Shown: piece by piece, positions 1-9,048 of the stretch
Layout of the letters: the number at the start of each line of letters is the position of its first letter
Numbering within the stretch: the first letter of the stretch is position 1
Assembly: GCF_004365175.1 (NCBI RefSeq)
Contig: NZ_SOCE01000002.1
Location: 620,001-684,000, forward strand
From: Kribbella voronezhensis
GTDB taxonomy: Bacteria; Actinomycetota; Actinomycetes; Propionibacteriales; Kribbellaceae
Direction of reading: 5' to 3'
DNA length: 64,000 nucleotides
Notes under the pieces: model-generated
The model's input: the letters and a program-made list of their open reading frames with translations, nothing else
Databases searched by the model: none
Told to the model about the DNA's origin: nothing
Position numbers and translations under genes: made by a program

Positions 1-1
1 G

Positions 2-961
2 GCCCGGATCCTCGGCATCGACGGCGCGCTCGACCGGTTGCCACGCACCTTGTCGGGTGGCCAGCGGCAAAGGGTCGCGATCGGCCGGGCGATCGTCCGG
101 CAGCCCAAGGTGTTCCTGATGGACGAGCCGCTGTCGAACCTGGACGCCACCATGCGCACCGAGTTGCGGCAGGAGATCGGGTCGATGACCCGGGACCTGA
201 AGGTGACGACGGTCTACGTCACGCACGACCAGGTGGAGGCACTCACGCTGGCCGACCGGATCGCGATCATGCGCGACGGCCGGATCGAGGACGTCGGCAC
301 CCCGTCGCAGATCTACGACGACCCGGCGACGGCCTTCACCGCCGGCTTCCTCGGTACGCCGAGGATCAACCTGATGACCGCCACGGTCCGGGTCGCCAGC
401 CACCACCGGGTCACGCTGGACTTCGGCAGCCAGTCGATCGCGCTCCCACCGACCGATCGCCGATCCATGATCCTGCGCGACCACGCCGGTGAGCAGGTCG
501 TCGTCGGTGCCCGCTCGGACGCCTTCCACGTGACGTTGGACGGCGGCGAGGCGAACCAGCTGTCCGGCACGATCCGGACGCTGGAATTCCACGGCAACCA
601 GTGGATCGCGTTCGTCACCGCCGGGATCGAGTTGCTGAACCCCGATCTGATCGGAGTCACCCGCAGCCGGCGGGTCAGAGGTGGCCGGCCCACGTCGCAC
701 AGCGCCGGCTCTCGGGCCCACCGTACGGCGGGGCGCGTGTCGGCCCTGGCTGCCAAGGCGCGCTCCGTGATCGGCCGCGAGTACACGCCACCGCCGCCGG
801 AGCCGCTCGCGTCGGCGACCCACCGGCGCTCCGACCTGGTCCTCGAGCTCGACAACGTCGCGAACCTCAAGGCGCACGACACGATCCACCTGGTGGTGGA
901 CGTCAACCGCATCCACATCTTCGACCAGCAAGGCCGCCGGGTGGACCGCGTCAAACGCTAG
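2..961 (+). CDS. ABC importer ATP-binding subunit, MalK/UgpC type (5' truncated)
   Basis: Cytoplasmic ATPase that would power a CUT1-type solute importer. The frame is open from base 2, so the start codon and Walker A lie outside the window; 319 residues are present. Visible in order are the ABC signature LSGGQRQR (partial residues ~17-24), Walker B in VFLMDEP, the D-loop SNLDA, the H-loop in YVTHDQ, and a C-terminal TOBE-like regulatory region from about residue 110. The Arg-rich stretch near residues 220-260 looks poorly conserved. Permeases and binding protein are not in the window, so the substrate is unknown. Its TAG stop and the TAG stop of the convergent ATPase gene share the tetranucleotide CTAG (958-961). 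Confidence 0.86.
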   Translation, partial: ARILGIDGALDRLPRTLSGGQRQRVAIGRAIVRQPKVFLMDEPLSNLDATMRTELRQEIGSMTRDLKVTTVYVTHDQVEALTLADRIAIMRDGRIEDVGTPSQIYDDPATAFTAGFLGTPRINLMTATVRVASHHRVTLDFGSQSIALPPTDRRSMILRDHAGEQVVVGARSDAFHVTLDGGEANQLSGTIRTLEFHGNQWIAFVTAGIELLNPDLIGVTRSRRVRGGRPTSHSAGSRAHRTAGRVSALAAKARSVIGREYTPPPPEPLASATHRRSDLVLELDNVANLKAHDTIHLVVDVNRIHIFDQQGRRVDRVKR

Positions 962-2049
962 TTCTTCCCGCCGTCCGGCTCCGCTGGGGTGGCGACCGGG
1001 TCCGGGGAGGCGAAGCCGGGGTCGGGCTGGGCGACGTGGCAGGCGGCGGTGTGGCGCTCGCCGAGCAGCCGGAGCTTCGGCGTGATGTGGTGGCACTCGT
1101 CGATCGCCAGCGGGCAGCGCCAGCGGAAGCGGCAGCCGGGGGCGGGGTCGATGACCTTCGGCGGCTCGCCGGTGTCACCCTCGACGCCGACACTGAGCGG
1201 TGCGCGCGGATCGGGCACCGCGCCGAGCAACAGATCCGTGTACGGGTGCTTGGGGTTGGCCAGGACGGACTCGGCCGGACCGGACTCGACGATGTGACCG
1301 GCGTACATGATCATCAGCCGGTCCGCGACGTACCGCGCGCTGGCGATGTCGTGCGTGATGTAGAGGAACGACACCCCGGCCGACTCGCGCAGTTCCGCCA
1401 TCAGGTTGAGCAGACCGATCCGGATCGACACGTCGAGCATGGAGACCGGCTCGTCCGCCAGGATCAGCTTGGGCTGGTGGGCGAGCGCCTGCGCGAAGCC
1501 GATCCGCTGCCGCTGACCACCACTGAGCTCGTAGGGATAGCGATGCAGGATGTCGGCGGCCGGCGCCAGGCCGACCTGCTCGACCACCCGCGCGGCTTCG
1601 TCGTACCGCTGGTCGCGGGTGAGCTCGCGGTTGTGCAGTTTCAGGCTGCGCAGGATGCCGTGCGAGACGCGGAAGGCGGGGTTGAGCGAGCTGAACGGAT
1701 CCTGGAAGACCATCGGTACGTCGCCGCGGTACGCGAGCTGCTCCCGGCGTGACCGCATCGCCGACACCGGCCGGCCCTGGTAGTAGATCTCGCCGCTGGT
1801 CGGCTGGTAGACGCCCGCCAGCAGCCGGGCGATCGTGCTCTTGCCGCTGCCGCTCTCTCCTGCCAGCGCGACGATCTCCTGGCGCTCGACGGTGAGGTTG
1901 ACGTCGTCGACGGCGTGCAGCATCTTGCGGGAGAAGCCGCGGCCGACCCGGAAGTGCTGGGTCAGGTTCTTGGTCTCGAGCAGCGGACCGGTGGACGCAT
2001 CCCCGGCCGGCTCGGCGGGGGACACCTTGTCGGTGCTGACCTCGGTCAT
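958..2049 (-). CDS. Opp/Dpp-type ABC importer ATPase (DppF/OppF position)
   Basis: Second ATPase of the six-gene importer operon; it hydrolyses ATP to drive uptake through the two permeases encoded upstream. The 363 residues comprise Walker A GESGSGKS (~64-71), Q-loop VFQDP, signature LSGGQRQR, Walker B LILADEP, and the C-terminal oligopeptide-transporter region with a CRFRWRCP...C motif, which is typical of the Opp/Dpp family. An N-terminal extension of ~22 residues precedes the domain. Its ATG overlaps the TGA of the preceding ATPase by four bases (2046-2049), indicating translational coupling. Family assignment is firm. The sugar rather than peptide substrate is inferred from the neighbouring ROK kinase and ROK repressor. 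Confidence 0.92.
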   Translation of the reverse strand: MTEVSTDKVSPAEPAGDASTGPLLETKNLTQHFRVGRGFSRKMLHAVDDVNLTVERQEIVALAGESGSGKSTIARLLAGVYQPTSGEIYYQGRPVSAMRSRREQLAYRGDVPMVFQDPFSSLNPAFRVSHGILRSLKLHNRELTRDQRYDEAARVVEQVGLAPAADILHRYPYELSGGQRQRIGFAQALAHQPKLILADEPVSMLDVSIRIGLLNLMAELRESAGVSFLYITHDIASARYVADRLMIMYAGHIVESGPAESVLANPKHPYTDLLLGAVPDPRAPLSVGVEGDTGEPPKVIDPAPGCRFRWRCPLAIDECHHITPKLRLLGERHTAACHVAQPDPGFASPDPVATPAEPDGGKN

Positions 2050-3050
2050 GAGGTCGCCTCCTGCTTCGGTTCGGTCAGTACGCCGTCAGGTGCGTGCAGC
2101 AGGCAACGAGCCTGCACGGCTCCGACCTGGTAGAGCTCGGGCTCGATCTTGGGACAGTCGCCGAACGCCACCGGGCAGCGGGGATGGAAGCGGCACCCAC
2201 TGGGTGGGTGGGCGAGGTTCGGCGGGCTGCCCGGAATCCCGGTCAGCGGGACCTTCGGCCCGCGGATCGAGGGAAACGCGTCGAGCAATCCCTTGCTGTA
2301 CGGGTGCGCCGGATGATCGAAGACCGCCCGGGTGGCGCCGAGCTCGACCACCTGGCCGGCGTACATGACGAGCAGCTGGTCGGAGAAGTGGCTGACCAGC
2401 GACATGTCGTGGGTGACGAAGACGACCGCGAAGCCGAGCTGCCGCTGCAACTCCTTGATCTGCACCATCAACGACCGTTGGGCGACGACGTCGAGGGCCG
2501 AGGTCGGCTCGTCCATGATGATCAGATCCGGTGTGAACAACAGCGCCATCGCGATCATGGCCCGCTGCCGCATCCCGCCGCTGAGCTGATGTGGATAGCT
2601 CTTCAGGTGGATCGGGTCGATGCCGACCAGCCGCAGTACTTCGGCCGGCCGGTCGTCGGCGACCGGCTCGTCGTGCGCCATGATCGCGTCGTGGAACTGG
2701 GCGCCGATGCTCTTCACCGGGTTCAGCGCGTTCATCGCGCTCTGCATCACCACGGAGAAGTCGCGCCAGCGCAAGGCCGCGAGCTCTTTCTCGCTCATCG
2801 CCACGAGATTCTGGCCCTGGAACAGCACGCTGCCCGCGGTGATGGCGGCCGGTGGGCTCAGCAGTTGGGCGATGGCGAACAGCAGCGTCGACTTGCCGCA
2901 GCCGGACTCGCCGACCACGCCGACGAATTCACCGGCCCGGACCTCGAGATCCACCCGATCGACCGCGACGACCGGCTGGTCGCCGGTGTCGTATTCGACG
3001 GTGAGATCGCGGACCTCAAGAATTGGCTTGCCCTCGTTATGACCGTGCAC
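2046..3050 (-). CDS. Opp/Dpp-type ABC importer ATPase (DppD/OppD position)
   Basis: First ATPase of the importer, 334 residues. It has Walker A GESGCGKS, a Q-loop in VMQSAMN, signature LSGGMRQR, Walker B LIIMDEP, H-loop FVTHD, and the C-terminal Opp/Dpp Cys motif CRFHPRCP. The ATG at 3050 lies inside the 3' end of the permease gene (14-base overlap), and its stop overlaps the next start as ATGA. Two distinct ATPases side by side is the normal organisation for Opp/Dpp importers and unlike CUT1 sugar systems. No regulation of its own is visible. Confidence 0.92.
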   Translation of the reverse strand: MHGHNEGKPILEVRDLTVEYDTGDQPVVAVDRVDLEVRAGEFVGVVGESGCGKSTLLFAIAQLLSPPAAITAGSVLFQGQNLVAMSEKELAALRWRDFSVVMQSAMNALNPVKSIGAQFHDAIMAHDEPVADDRPAEVLRLVGIDPIHLKSYPHQLSGGMRQRAMIAMALLFTPDLIIMDEPTSALDVVAQRSLMVQIKELQRQLGFAVVFVTHDMSLVSHFSDQLLVMYAGQVVELGATRAVFDHPAHPYSKGLLDAFPSIRGPKVPLTGIPGSPPNLAHPPSGCRFHPRCPVAFGDCPKIEPELYQVGAVQARCLLHAPDGVLTEPKQEATS

Positions 3051-3963
3051 GTCGCCTCCGAACCGGGCGCAGGGCCGGGTTGCTGATCTCGTCGAACGCG
3101 TAGTTGAGCAGGGCGAAGGCGACTCCGAGCAGGGCGACCGCCAGACCCGGCGACAGTGCCCAGGCCGGTAGTCCGTTCACCAGCGCACCTTGGTTCTGTG
3201 CCCAGTAGAGCATCGTGCCCCAGCTGAGTGAGTTGGGATCGCCGAGTCCGAGGAACTGCAGGCCGGCCGCCGTCAGCACGGAGTACAGGGCGGCGCCGAG
3301 GAAGTTCGCGACGATCAGCGAGATCATCGTCGGCAGCATCTCGACCACGATGATGTACGACCGGCGCTCGCCGCGGACCCGGGCCGATTCGAGGAAGTCG
3401 CGGTTGCGCAGCGACAGCGCCTGCGCGCGCATCTGCCGGGCGCCGTACGACCAGCCGGTCAGGATCAGCACGAAGATGATGACGGTCAGATTCCCTTTGC
3501 CCGCGTAGGTCGCCAGCACGATGATCAGCGGGAACGTCGGGAGCACCAGGAAGATGTCGGTCAGCATCGAGAGCCCGTCGTCGGCGAAGCCGCCGAGGTA
3601 GGCGGCCGAGACGCCGATGACCACCGACAGGATGGTCGCGCCCAGACCCGCGACGATGGCGATCACGAGCGATTCGCGCGTGCTGTAGATCAGTTCGGCG
3701 TACACGTCCTGGCCGAGGCCCGTCGTACCGAGCCAGTGCTTGCCCGACGGTCCTTCCAGGGGCAGGTCGCCGATCGCCCGTGGATCGCCGTGCAGCCAGG
3801 GGACGAACAGGTGCGGGAACGCGGCGAGCAGGACGAACAGCAGCAGCAGAGCCGCCCCCAGCATGGCTTTGCGGTTGCGCATGACGGCCCGCAACAGGCC
3901 GCCCCGCGGGCGACGGCCCGCGCTCGGAGCAGTTGTGGCGGTACCGGCGACGATCGCACTCAT
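3037..3963 (-). CDS. Opp/Dpp-type ABC importer permease (DppC-like)
   Basis: Inner-membrane permease, 308 residues with the start at 3963. An in-frame upstream ATG at 4029 would lie inside the preceding permease gene; 3963 has a GAAGGG ribosome site and follows that gene by only four bases. An N-terminal cytoplasmic segment is followed by a first helix (LGAALLLLFVLLAAF) and a BPD-type permease core of five further helices. The EAA-type loop that contacts the ATPase is visible around GWSYGARQMRAQALSLRNRD. It pairs with the DppB-like permease encoded immediately upstream. Confidence 0.9.
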   Translation of the reverse strand: MSAIVAGTATTAPSAGRRPRGGLLRAVMRNRKAMLGAALLLLFVLLAAFPHLFVPWLHGDPRAIGDLPLEGPSGKHWLGTTGLGQDVYAELIYSTRESLVIAIVAGLGATILSVVIGVSAAYLGGFADDGLSMLTDIFLVLPTFPLIIVLATYAGKGNLTVIIFVLILTGWSYGARQMRAQALSLRNRDFLESARVRGERRSYIIVVEMLPTMISLIVANFLGAALYSVLTAAGLQFLGLGDPNSLSWGTMLYWAQNQGALVNGLPAWALSPGLAVALLGVAFALLNYAFDEISNPALRPVRRRRARS

Positions 3964-3967
3964 TGGC

Positions 3968-4966
3968 TCAACCCTTCGTCCGGGCTCGTGGATCGAGCAG
4001 GAAGACCGCGAAGTCGCAGAGCAGGACACAGATCAGTACGGCGAGCGTCACCAGCAGGAAGAGGGCCTGCAGCAACGGATAGTCCGTACTCACGGTGGCG
4101 TTGTAGAACATGTATCCCAGTCCGGGGTAGTTGAAGACGTACTCGACCAGGATCGTGCCGGAGATGACGAAGCCGAGCGACATCGCGAACCCGGACAGGT
4201 TGGGCAGGAACGCGTTGCGGCCGGCGTACCCGAACATGATCCGCCGGTTCGGGATGCCCTTGGCCCGGGCCATCCGGACGTAGTCCTCGGCCAGGGTGGC
4301 GATCATGTTGTTGCGCATGGTCAGGATCCAGCCGCCGACCGCGGTGATCAAGATGGTGCCGGCCGGCAGGATGCCGTGTTTGAGCACGCTCAGGATGAAC
4401 TCACCGTTGAAGCCCGGGGTCAGGCCCTGCTCGTAGTTGAAGTCGTTGGGCAGCAACGGGTTGTTGCCGATGGCAAACAAGGAGATCAGCAGCAGGGCCA
4501 CCCAGAAGTACGGCAGCGCCGAGGTGACGATGAAGACCGGCGGCACGATCCCGTCGATCAGCCCGCCGCGCCGCCAGCCGGCGATCGTGCCGATCAGGGT
4601 GCCGAGGACGAACGCCAGGACGGTCGAGATGCCGACCAGGCCGAGGGTCCACGGCAGCGCGTCGCCGATCAGCGAGGTGACCGGTACGCCGAGGCTGCTG
4701 CCGACCGAGACTCCCCAGTGCCCGGTCACCATCGCCTTCAGGTACTCGACGTACTGGAGCAGGATGTTCTTGTCCGGGTCGAAGCCGAACTCGGCCAGCA
4801 CGGTGCGCAACTGCTCCGGCGAGACCACCGAGCCGCCTTTGCTGAACCTCTCCCGCAAGGCCTGCTCGGGGCTGCCGGGCATCATCCGCGGGATGAAGAA
4901 GTTCAGCGTCATGGCCGCCCAGAGAGTGAGCACGAAGAAACCGAGGCGGCGGATCAGATACCTCAC
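3968..4966 (-). CDS. Opp/Dpp-type ABC importer permease (DppB-like)
   Basis: Inner-membrane permease, 332 residues, with six predicted helices. The first is the N-terminal LIRRLGFFVLTLWAAMTLNF typical of DppB/OppB, followed by the periplasmic loop carrying PGSPEQALRERF and a BPD core with the EAA loop near MRNNMIATLAEDYVRMARAK. It lies 37 bases after the binding-protein gene and four before the second permease gene, in one transcriptional unit with both ATPases. Confidence 0.9.
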   Translation of the reverse strand: MRYLIRRLGFFVLTLWAAMTLNFFIPRMMPGSPEQALRERFSKGGSVVSPEQLRTVLAEFGFDPDKNILLQYVEYLKAMVTGHWGVSVGSSLGVPVTSLIGDALPWTLGLVGISTVLAFVLGTLIGTIAGWRRGGLIDGIVPPVFIVTSALPYFWVALLLISLFAIGNNPLLPNDFNYEQGLTPGFNGEFILSVLKHGILPAGTILITAVGGWILTMRNNMIATLAEDYVRMARAKGIPNRRIMFGYAGRNAFLPNLSGFAMSLGFVISGTILVEYVFNYPGLGYMFYNATVSTDYPLLQALFLLVTLAVLICVLLCDFAVFLLDPRARTKG

Positions 4967-5003
4967 GGGCGGTCAGCTCCTTGTGCTCACTCTCGCGGAC
5001 GAC

Positions 5004-6713
5004 TTACTTCTGCGCGGACTTCGAGTACAGGTTCGCGAGCACCTGACCGACGTCCGGGATGTTGTACGGCGCCGGCTGGGCATACGGGTTGTCCTGGGTC
5101 GGCCAGCCCTGGAGGTCCTTGGTGTTGTACTGGTACCAGTCGACCGACTCGGTGGTCGGGATGACCGGCACGTCCTTGATCATGTACGACGAGATCTGCT
5201 TGATCAGCTTGACCTGCGTGTCCGCGTCGGCACTCGCGTACTGGTCGAACAGCTTGTCCACCTCGGGCTTGAGGTAGCGCGAGTAGTTGCTGCTGGCCTG
5301 CTTGCCGATCGGGGCGCTGTTCTTGGAGTACAGCAGTTGCCGCAGTTCGTAGTACGGCGTCGGGCCACCGGAGAGGCTGGAGTAGGCCAGGTCGTAGTCA
5401 CCGGTGAAGAGCTTCTGGTTGTACGACTGCTGCTGCAGGTCCTGGACGGTCAGCTCGATCCCGACCTTGGCGAGCTGCTGCTTGACGACCGCGAGCGAGG
5501 CGTCCCAGTCGGTGTAGCCGGTGACCGTGATGACGTTGAGCTTGAGCGGGTTGGACGCGGAGTACCCGGCGCCCTGCAGCAGTTGCTTGGCCTTGTCCGG
5601 GTTCGGCTTGTCGTAGCCGGCCGTCGCCAGCGCGTCCTTGTCGAAGTACTTGTCGAAGGTCGGGGTGACGACGCCGGTCTGGTTCGCGGCCGGCTGGTAG
5701 CCGCTCTCACCGATCTTGGAGATCTGCTCGCGGTCGAGCGCGTAGGCGATGGCCTGCCGGACGGCCAGGTTGCTGGTCACCTTGTGCGACGGGTCGAGGT
5801 TCGGGATGATCGCGACGTTCGCGGTCGGCGGGAACCAGTAGTTGTTCTCCGGCGACTTCGACTTGTAGAACTTGTCGATGTTCGGGATGTACTGGCCACC
5901 CCATTGCGCCTTGCCGCTGGCCAGGTCGAGGTTGGCCGGGTTGTTGTCCAGGTACGCCGGGTACTGCACCTTCTCGACGTACGGCTTGCCCGGCTGCCAG
6001 TAGCTGCCGTTGGCAACGTAGGAGATGTTGTTGCTGCTGCACGAGGCGACCGTGAACGGACCGGTGCCGATCGGCTTGGTGTTGGCCCAGGTGCCCGGCT
6101 TGGACGCCGCCTCACCGGTGGACCAGACGTGCTTGGGGACGATGCCGACCTGGTTGGCGAAGTTGAAGAAGTAGGGCTCGGCGGCCGCCTTGAACTTCAT
6201 CGTCACCTTGTCGCCGCTGCCGGTGACGCTGGTCAGGCCCGCACCGGTCCAGAGCGAGTACAGGTCGAGGGCCGGCTGTGCCTTCATCTGGTTGAAGGTG
6301 AAGACGACGTCGTCGGCGGTGAAGGGCTGACCGTCGCTCCACTTCACTCCCGACCGGATGGTGAAGACGATCGAGTCCTTCTTCGGCGACCAGGCGAAGG
6401 CCGTCGCGAGCATCGGGGTGGTGGCACCGCTCTTGAGCACGTTGACGAACGTCAGTGGCTCGTAGACGAAGCCCAGCGCCTGCTGGTTGACCGCCGGGTT
6501 GAACGGGTTGAACTGGCACGGCCAGGTCTGCCCGCCCACGTTGGCGATCGTGACCGTGCCGCCCTTCTTGTACGTCCCCTGGCCGCCGCCGCTGCTCGAT
6601 GCCTGCGGGGTGCCCGACGACGCGCCCCCGATCGGTTTGTCACCACCGCCACAGCCCGCGGCCAGTAGGCCGACCGCAATCGCGGTGACGGCGACACGCT
6701 TGATGGCCCTCAT
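5004..6713 (-). CDS. Extracellular solute-binding lipoprotein, family 5 (Opp/Dpp type)
   Basis: Substrate receptor of the importer, anchored outside the membrane. The 569 residues begin with a lipoprotein signal: lysine/arginine N-terminus, hydrophobic core and lipobox LAAGC (lipidated Cys ~21), followed by a Gly/Ser-rich linker to ~50. The body is an SBP_bac_5 fold, with the family element KSGATTPMLATAFAWS and the WSDGQPFTADDVVFTFN motif characteristic of the family. The start at 6713 is chosen because the lipobox follows it directly and AGAAGAGG precedes it; the open frame runs far upstream without sequence sense. It lies 32 bases downstream of the ROK kinase gene. Ligand is probably an oligosaccharide (inference from neighbours). 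Confidence 0.92.
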   Translation of the reverse strand: MRAIKRVAVTAIAVGLLAAGCGGGDKPIGGASSGTPQASSSGGGQGTYKKGGTVTIANVGGQTWPCQFNPFNPAVNQQALGFVYEPLTFVNVLKSGATTPMLATAFAWSPKKDSIVFTIRSGVKWSDGQPFTADDVVFTFNQMKAQPALDLYSLWTGAGLTSVTGSGDKVTMKFKAAAEPYFFNFANQVGIVPKHVWSTGEAASKPGTWANTKPIGTGPFTVASCSSNNISYVANGSYWQPGKPYVEKVQYPAYLDNNPANLDLASGKAQWGGQYIPNIDKFYKSKSPENNYWFPPTANVAIIPNLDPSHKVTSNLAVRQAIAYALDREQISKIGESGYQPAANQTGVVTPTFDKYFDKDALATAGYDKPNPDKAKQLLQGAGYSASNPLKLNVITVTGYTDWDASLAVVKQQLAKVGIELTVQDLQQQSYNQKLFTGDYDLAYSSLSGGPTPYYELRQLLYSKNSAPIGKQASSNYSRYLKPEVDKLFDQYASADADTQVKLIKQISSYMIKDVPVIPTTESVDWYQYNTKDLQGWPTQDNPYAQPAPYNIPDVGQVLANLYSKSAQK

Positions 6714-6745
6714 CCTCTTCTGCCTTTCACTACTCGAATGAATGA

Positions 6746-7678
6746 TCACGCGAAGGCCTCCTCGCCGAGGTCCGCGCCGGCGGCCTGGACTCCCAGGGCG
6801 AGCGCCCCGACCAGCGGTGCGTCCGAGGGAAATCGGGCAGTCGTCAATTCCGGTGGATACGGCACCGCGGCGTCGAGCGCGCGGCGCAACTCGGGCTCGA
6901 TCCGGTCCCACGAACGCACCATGCCGCCCGCGACGACGATCCGGGCCGGGTCGATCGCGATGGCCAGATTGACCACGTGCAGGGCCAGTTCGCGGACGAA
7001 CTCGGTGGTCAGCGCCGCCGCGTCCGGCCGGGTGGCCGCCAGCGCGAAGACCTCGGCCGCGGTCACCGGTTGCCCGAGCCGGTCGGTGCCGGTCGCTTCG
7101 AGCGCCTGGCCGCTCACCACTTCTTCCAGGATCGTGCGCTCCACCTCGGCGATCCCGACGTCCGCTGTGGTCCGCAGGTTGTAGCCGATCTCGCCGGACG
7201 CGCCGTGGGCGCCGGTGATGACCGTGCCGCCGGCAACGATCGCCGTGGCCAGACCGGTCCCCAGGTTGAGATAGATGCCGGGATCGCAACCGAGCAGCGC
7301 ACCCCAGCGCAGTTCGGCGGTGGCCGCCGCCTTCACATCGTTGCCGAGCCGGACCGGTACGCCGGGAAAGGCGTCCTTCACCGACTGCCCGAAGGGGAGC
7401 TCGCCCCAGCCGGGAAAGGTCGGCGCGAGCTCGACCCGGTCGTCGTACGGGATGCCGAGCGTCGCCGCGCCCACAGCGACCAGTTCGCCCTGCGGTGCCA
7501 CGTCCGTCAGCAACTCGCGGGCCGCGGCCAGGCTCCGGGCGAGCGCCGCTGCCGCGCCTGCTCCGGCCAGGCTTTCGACAGTCGTGGCGCCGAGGCGCCG
7601 GCCCTGCAGATCGCAGACCGCCGCGGCGATCTTCGTGCCCCCGAAGTCGAGTCCGAGGACAACCGGCGTACGAGTCAT
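6746..7678 (-). CDS. ROK-family sugar kinase
   Basis: Predicted cytoplasmic sugar kinase of 310 residues, first gene of the importer operon. Seen: the ATP-binding phosphate loop LDFGGTKIAA near the N-terminus, the catalytic-base region GNDVKAAATAE, and the ROK signature around GAHGASGEIGYN. The zinc-binding CxCGxxGC element of many ROK kinases is absent, and the usual His after GEIG is Tyr, so this is a divergent member. The start at 7678 is preferred to an upstream ATG-like start because GAGGAG sits ten bases before it. Its linkage with a binding lipoprotein and a divergent ROK repressor suggests that the imported compound yields a sugar this enzyme phosphorylates. Confidence 0.87.
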   Translation of the reverse strand: MTRTPVVLGLDFGGTKIAAAVCDLQGRRLGATTVESLAGAGAAAALARSLAAARELLTDVAPQGELVAVGAATLGIPYDDRVELAPTFPGWGELPFGQSVKDAFPGVPVRLGNDVKAAATAELRWGALLGCDPGIYLNLGTGLATAIVAGGTVITGAHGASGEIGYNLRTTADVGIAEVERTILEEVVSGQALEATGTDRLGQPVTAAEVFALAATRPDAAALTTEFVRELALHVVNLAIAIDPARIVVAGGMVRSWDRIEPELRRALDAAVPYPPELTTARFPSDAPLVGALALGVQAAGADLGEEAFA

Positions 7679-7799
7679 GGGCTGGCAACTCCTCGTGCCT
7701 ACCAAATAGAATCAATCGGAAACTACGTTAACAATCACCGTCGGCACAAGGGTCTCCGGTGACGCCGGTATTAAGACTTCGCAACGTAAGGAGCGTCAG
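7679..7799. promoter_or_regulatory. Divergent promoter/operator region, kinase-importer operon versus ROK regulator
   Basis: A 121-bp divergent spacer with a strikingly AT-rich core (about 7703-7740) in otherwise GC-rich DNA. It contains GGAAACT (7718-7724) and the palindrome GTTAAC (7727-7732). A ROK repressor encoded on one side would be expected to bind here and control both directions. Exact -10/-35 boxes are not clear to me. Confidence 0.5.
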
Positions 7800-8993
7800 G
7801 TGACCGTTGTCGCGGGAGGTGCCGCCGCGGCCCGCCCGCGGCTGATCCGTGCGATCAACGAGCAGGTACTGCTGGATCACATCCGGCGATCCGGGCCGGT
7901 GTCGCGGTCCGAGCTCGCCACGCTGACGGGATTGTCCAAGCCGACGGTGTCGGCGGCCCTGAGCAGTATCGAGCGGGCCGGGCTGGTGCACGCCACCGGT
8001 CAGCGCACCGGTAGTCCCGGGCCGGCCGCGATCCTGTACGAGGTGCGCCCGGAAGCCGGGTTCGTGCTCGGGCTCGACGTCGGACGTGAGTACCTGCGCG
8101 GTGGGATCGCGGATCTGGCCGGCACCGTTCGGAGCCGGCTGAGCGTGCGGACGAAGGCCGGTGACGCGATGGCGCGGGTCCAGGAGCTGGCCGACCTGGC
8201 GACGAAACTCCAGGGTGAGGCGGGCATCCAGGCCTCGCAACTGGTGCAGACCGTGATCGGCAGTCCGGGTGTCTACGACCCGAGGCTCGACACGTTGACC
8301 TTGACCGGCCGGCTGTCGGGGTGGGACTCACCGGCCGTGCTGACCGCGCTGCGGGCGAGCTTCGGGGCCACGCTGATGATCGAGAACGACGTCGACGCGG
8401 CCGCCCTCGCCGAGCGGGTGCACGGTCATGGTCGCGGCGTCGACAGCTTCGCGTTCGTGTCCGTCGGCACCGGTATCGGCATGGGCCTGGTGCTGGACGG
8501 AAAGCTCCGGCACGGTTCGCACGGCGTCGCCGGTGAGATCGCCTACCTGCCGTTCACCGAAGGCAGCGGTAGCGATGCCCGGGACGCGCGCAAACGCGGC
8601 AGCTTCGACGCCTCGGCCTCGGCGGCGGCCGTCGTACGAGCCGCCAGGCGGGCGGGACTGCGGGGTGCCTCTTCGGCCGAGAAGGTCTTCGCGGCAGCGG
8701 CCCGCGGTGATGCGGTCGCGGCCGCGGTCGTCGCCGAAGAGGCGTTGCTGGTGGCCAAGGCGGTCTGCTCCGTGATCGCGGTGGTCGACCCGGACCTGAT
8801 CGTGCTGGGCGGCGGCATCGGCCAGGCGCCGGGCTTCCTCGAAGCCGTCGTCGGCCAACTCCGCCGGCTGGCTCCGGTCCTGCCGGACGTGAAGGCCAGC
8901 GTCCTCGGCACCGAGACCGTCGTCGCCGGCTGTATCGCGGCCGGCCTCGACCAGGCCTGGGAACAGCTCGTCGGCCAGATCTCGCCCACTTGA
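7800..8993 (+). CDS. ROK-family transcriptional regulator
   Basis: Probable repressor of the divergent kinase-importer operon, 397 residues. A winged helix-turn-helix occupies ~18-75 (the VSRSELATLTGLSKPTVSAA recognition region), followed by a ROK sugar-binding domain with LGLDVGREYLRG, the ENDVDAAALAE segment and GLVLDGKLRHGSHGVAGEIA. The zinc CxCGxxGC motif is missing, as in the neighbouring kinase. The GTG start is supported by AAGGAG about eight bases upstream. The family normally binds a free or phosphorylated sugar as inducer; the ligand here is unknown. Confidence 0.88.
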   Translation: MTVVAGGAAAARPRLIRAINEQVLLDHIRRSGPVSRSELATLTGLSKPTVSAALSSIERAGLVHATGQRTGSPGPAAILYEVRPEAGFVLGLDVGREYLRGGIADLAGTVRSRLSVRTKAGDAMARVQELADLATKLQGEAGIQASQLVQTVIGSPGVYDPRLDTLTLTGRLSGWDSPAVLTALRASFGATLMIENDVDAAALAERVHGHGRGVDSFAFVSVGTGIGMGLVLDGKLRHGSHGVAGEIAYLPFTEGSGSDARDARKRGSFDASASAAAVVRAARRAGLRGASSAEKVFAAAARGDAVAAAVVAEEALLVAKAVCSVIAVVDPDLIVLGGGIGQAPGFLEAVVGQLRRLAPVLPDVKASVLGTETVVAGCIAAGLDQAWEQLVGQISPT

Positions 8994-8999
8994 TGTGCC

Positions 9000-9038
9000 A
9001 GAACCCCTGACCGGCAACGAGCACCGGCCAGGGGTTCT
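9000..9038. terminator. Bidirectional hairpin terminator
   Basis: A 15-bp arm AGAACCCCTGACCGG (9000-9014) pairs with 9024-9038 with one mismatch and a nine-base loop. It lies between the convergent ROK regulator and the propeller-phosphoesterase gene. No T-tract, as usual in high-GC actinobacteria. Confidence 0.8.
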
Positions 9039-9048
9039 GACGAGACGA

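Noticed and set aside
3740..6668. Long plus-strand open frames (3740-5164 and 4437-6668) opposite the permease and binding-protein genes
   Set aside because: Arg/Asp/Val-rich translations without any domain, exactly antisense to well-defined importer genes; typical of high-GC shadow frames.
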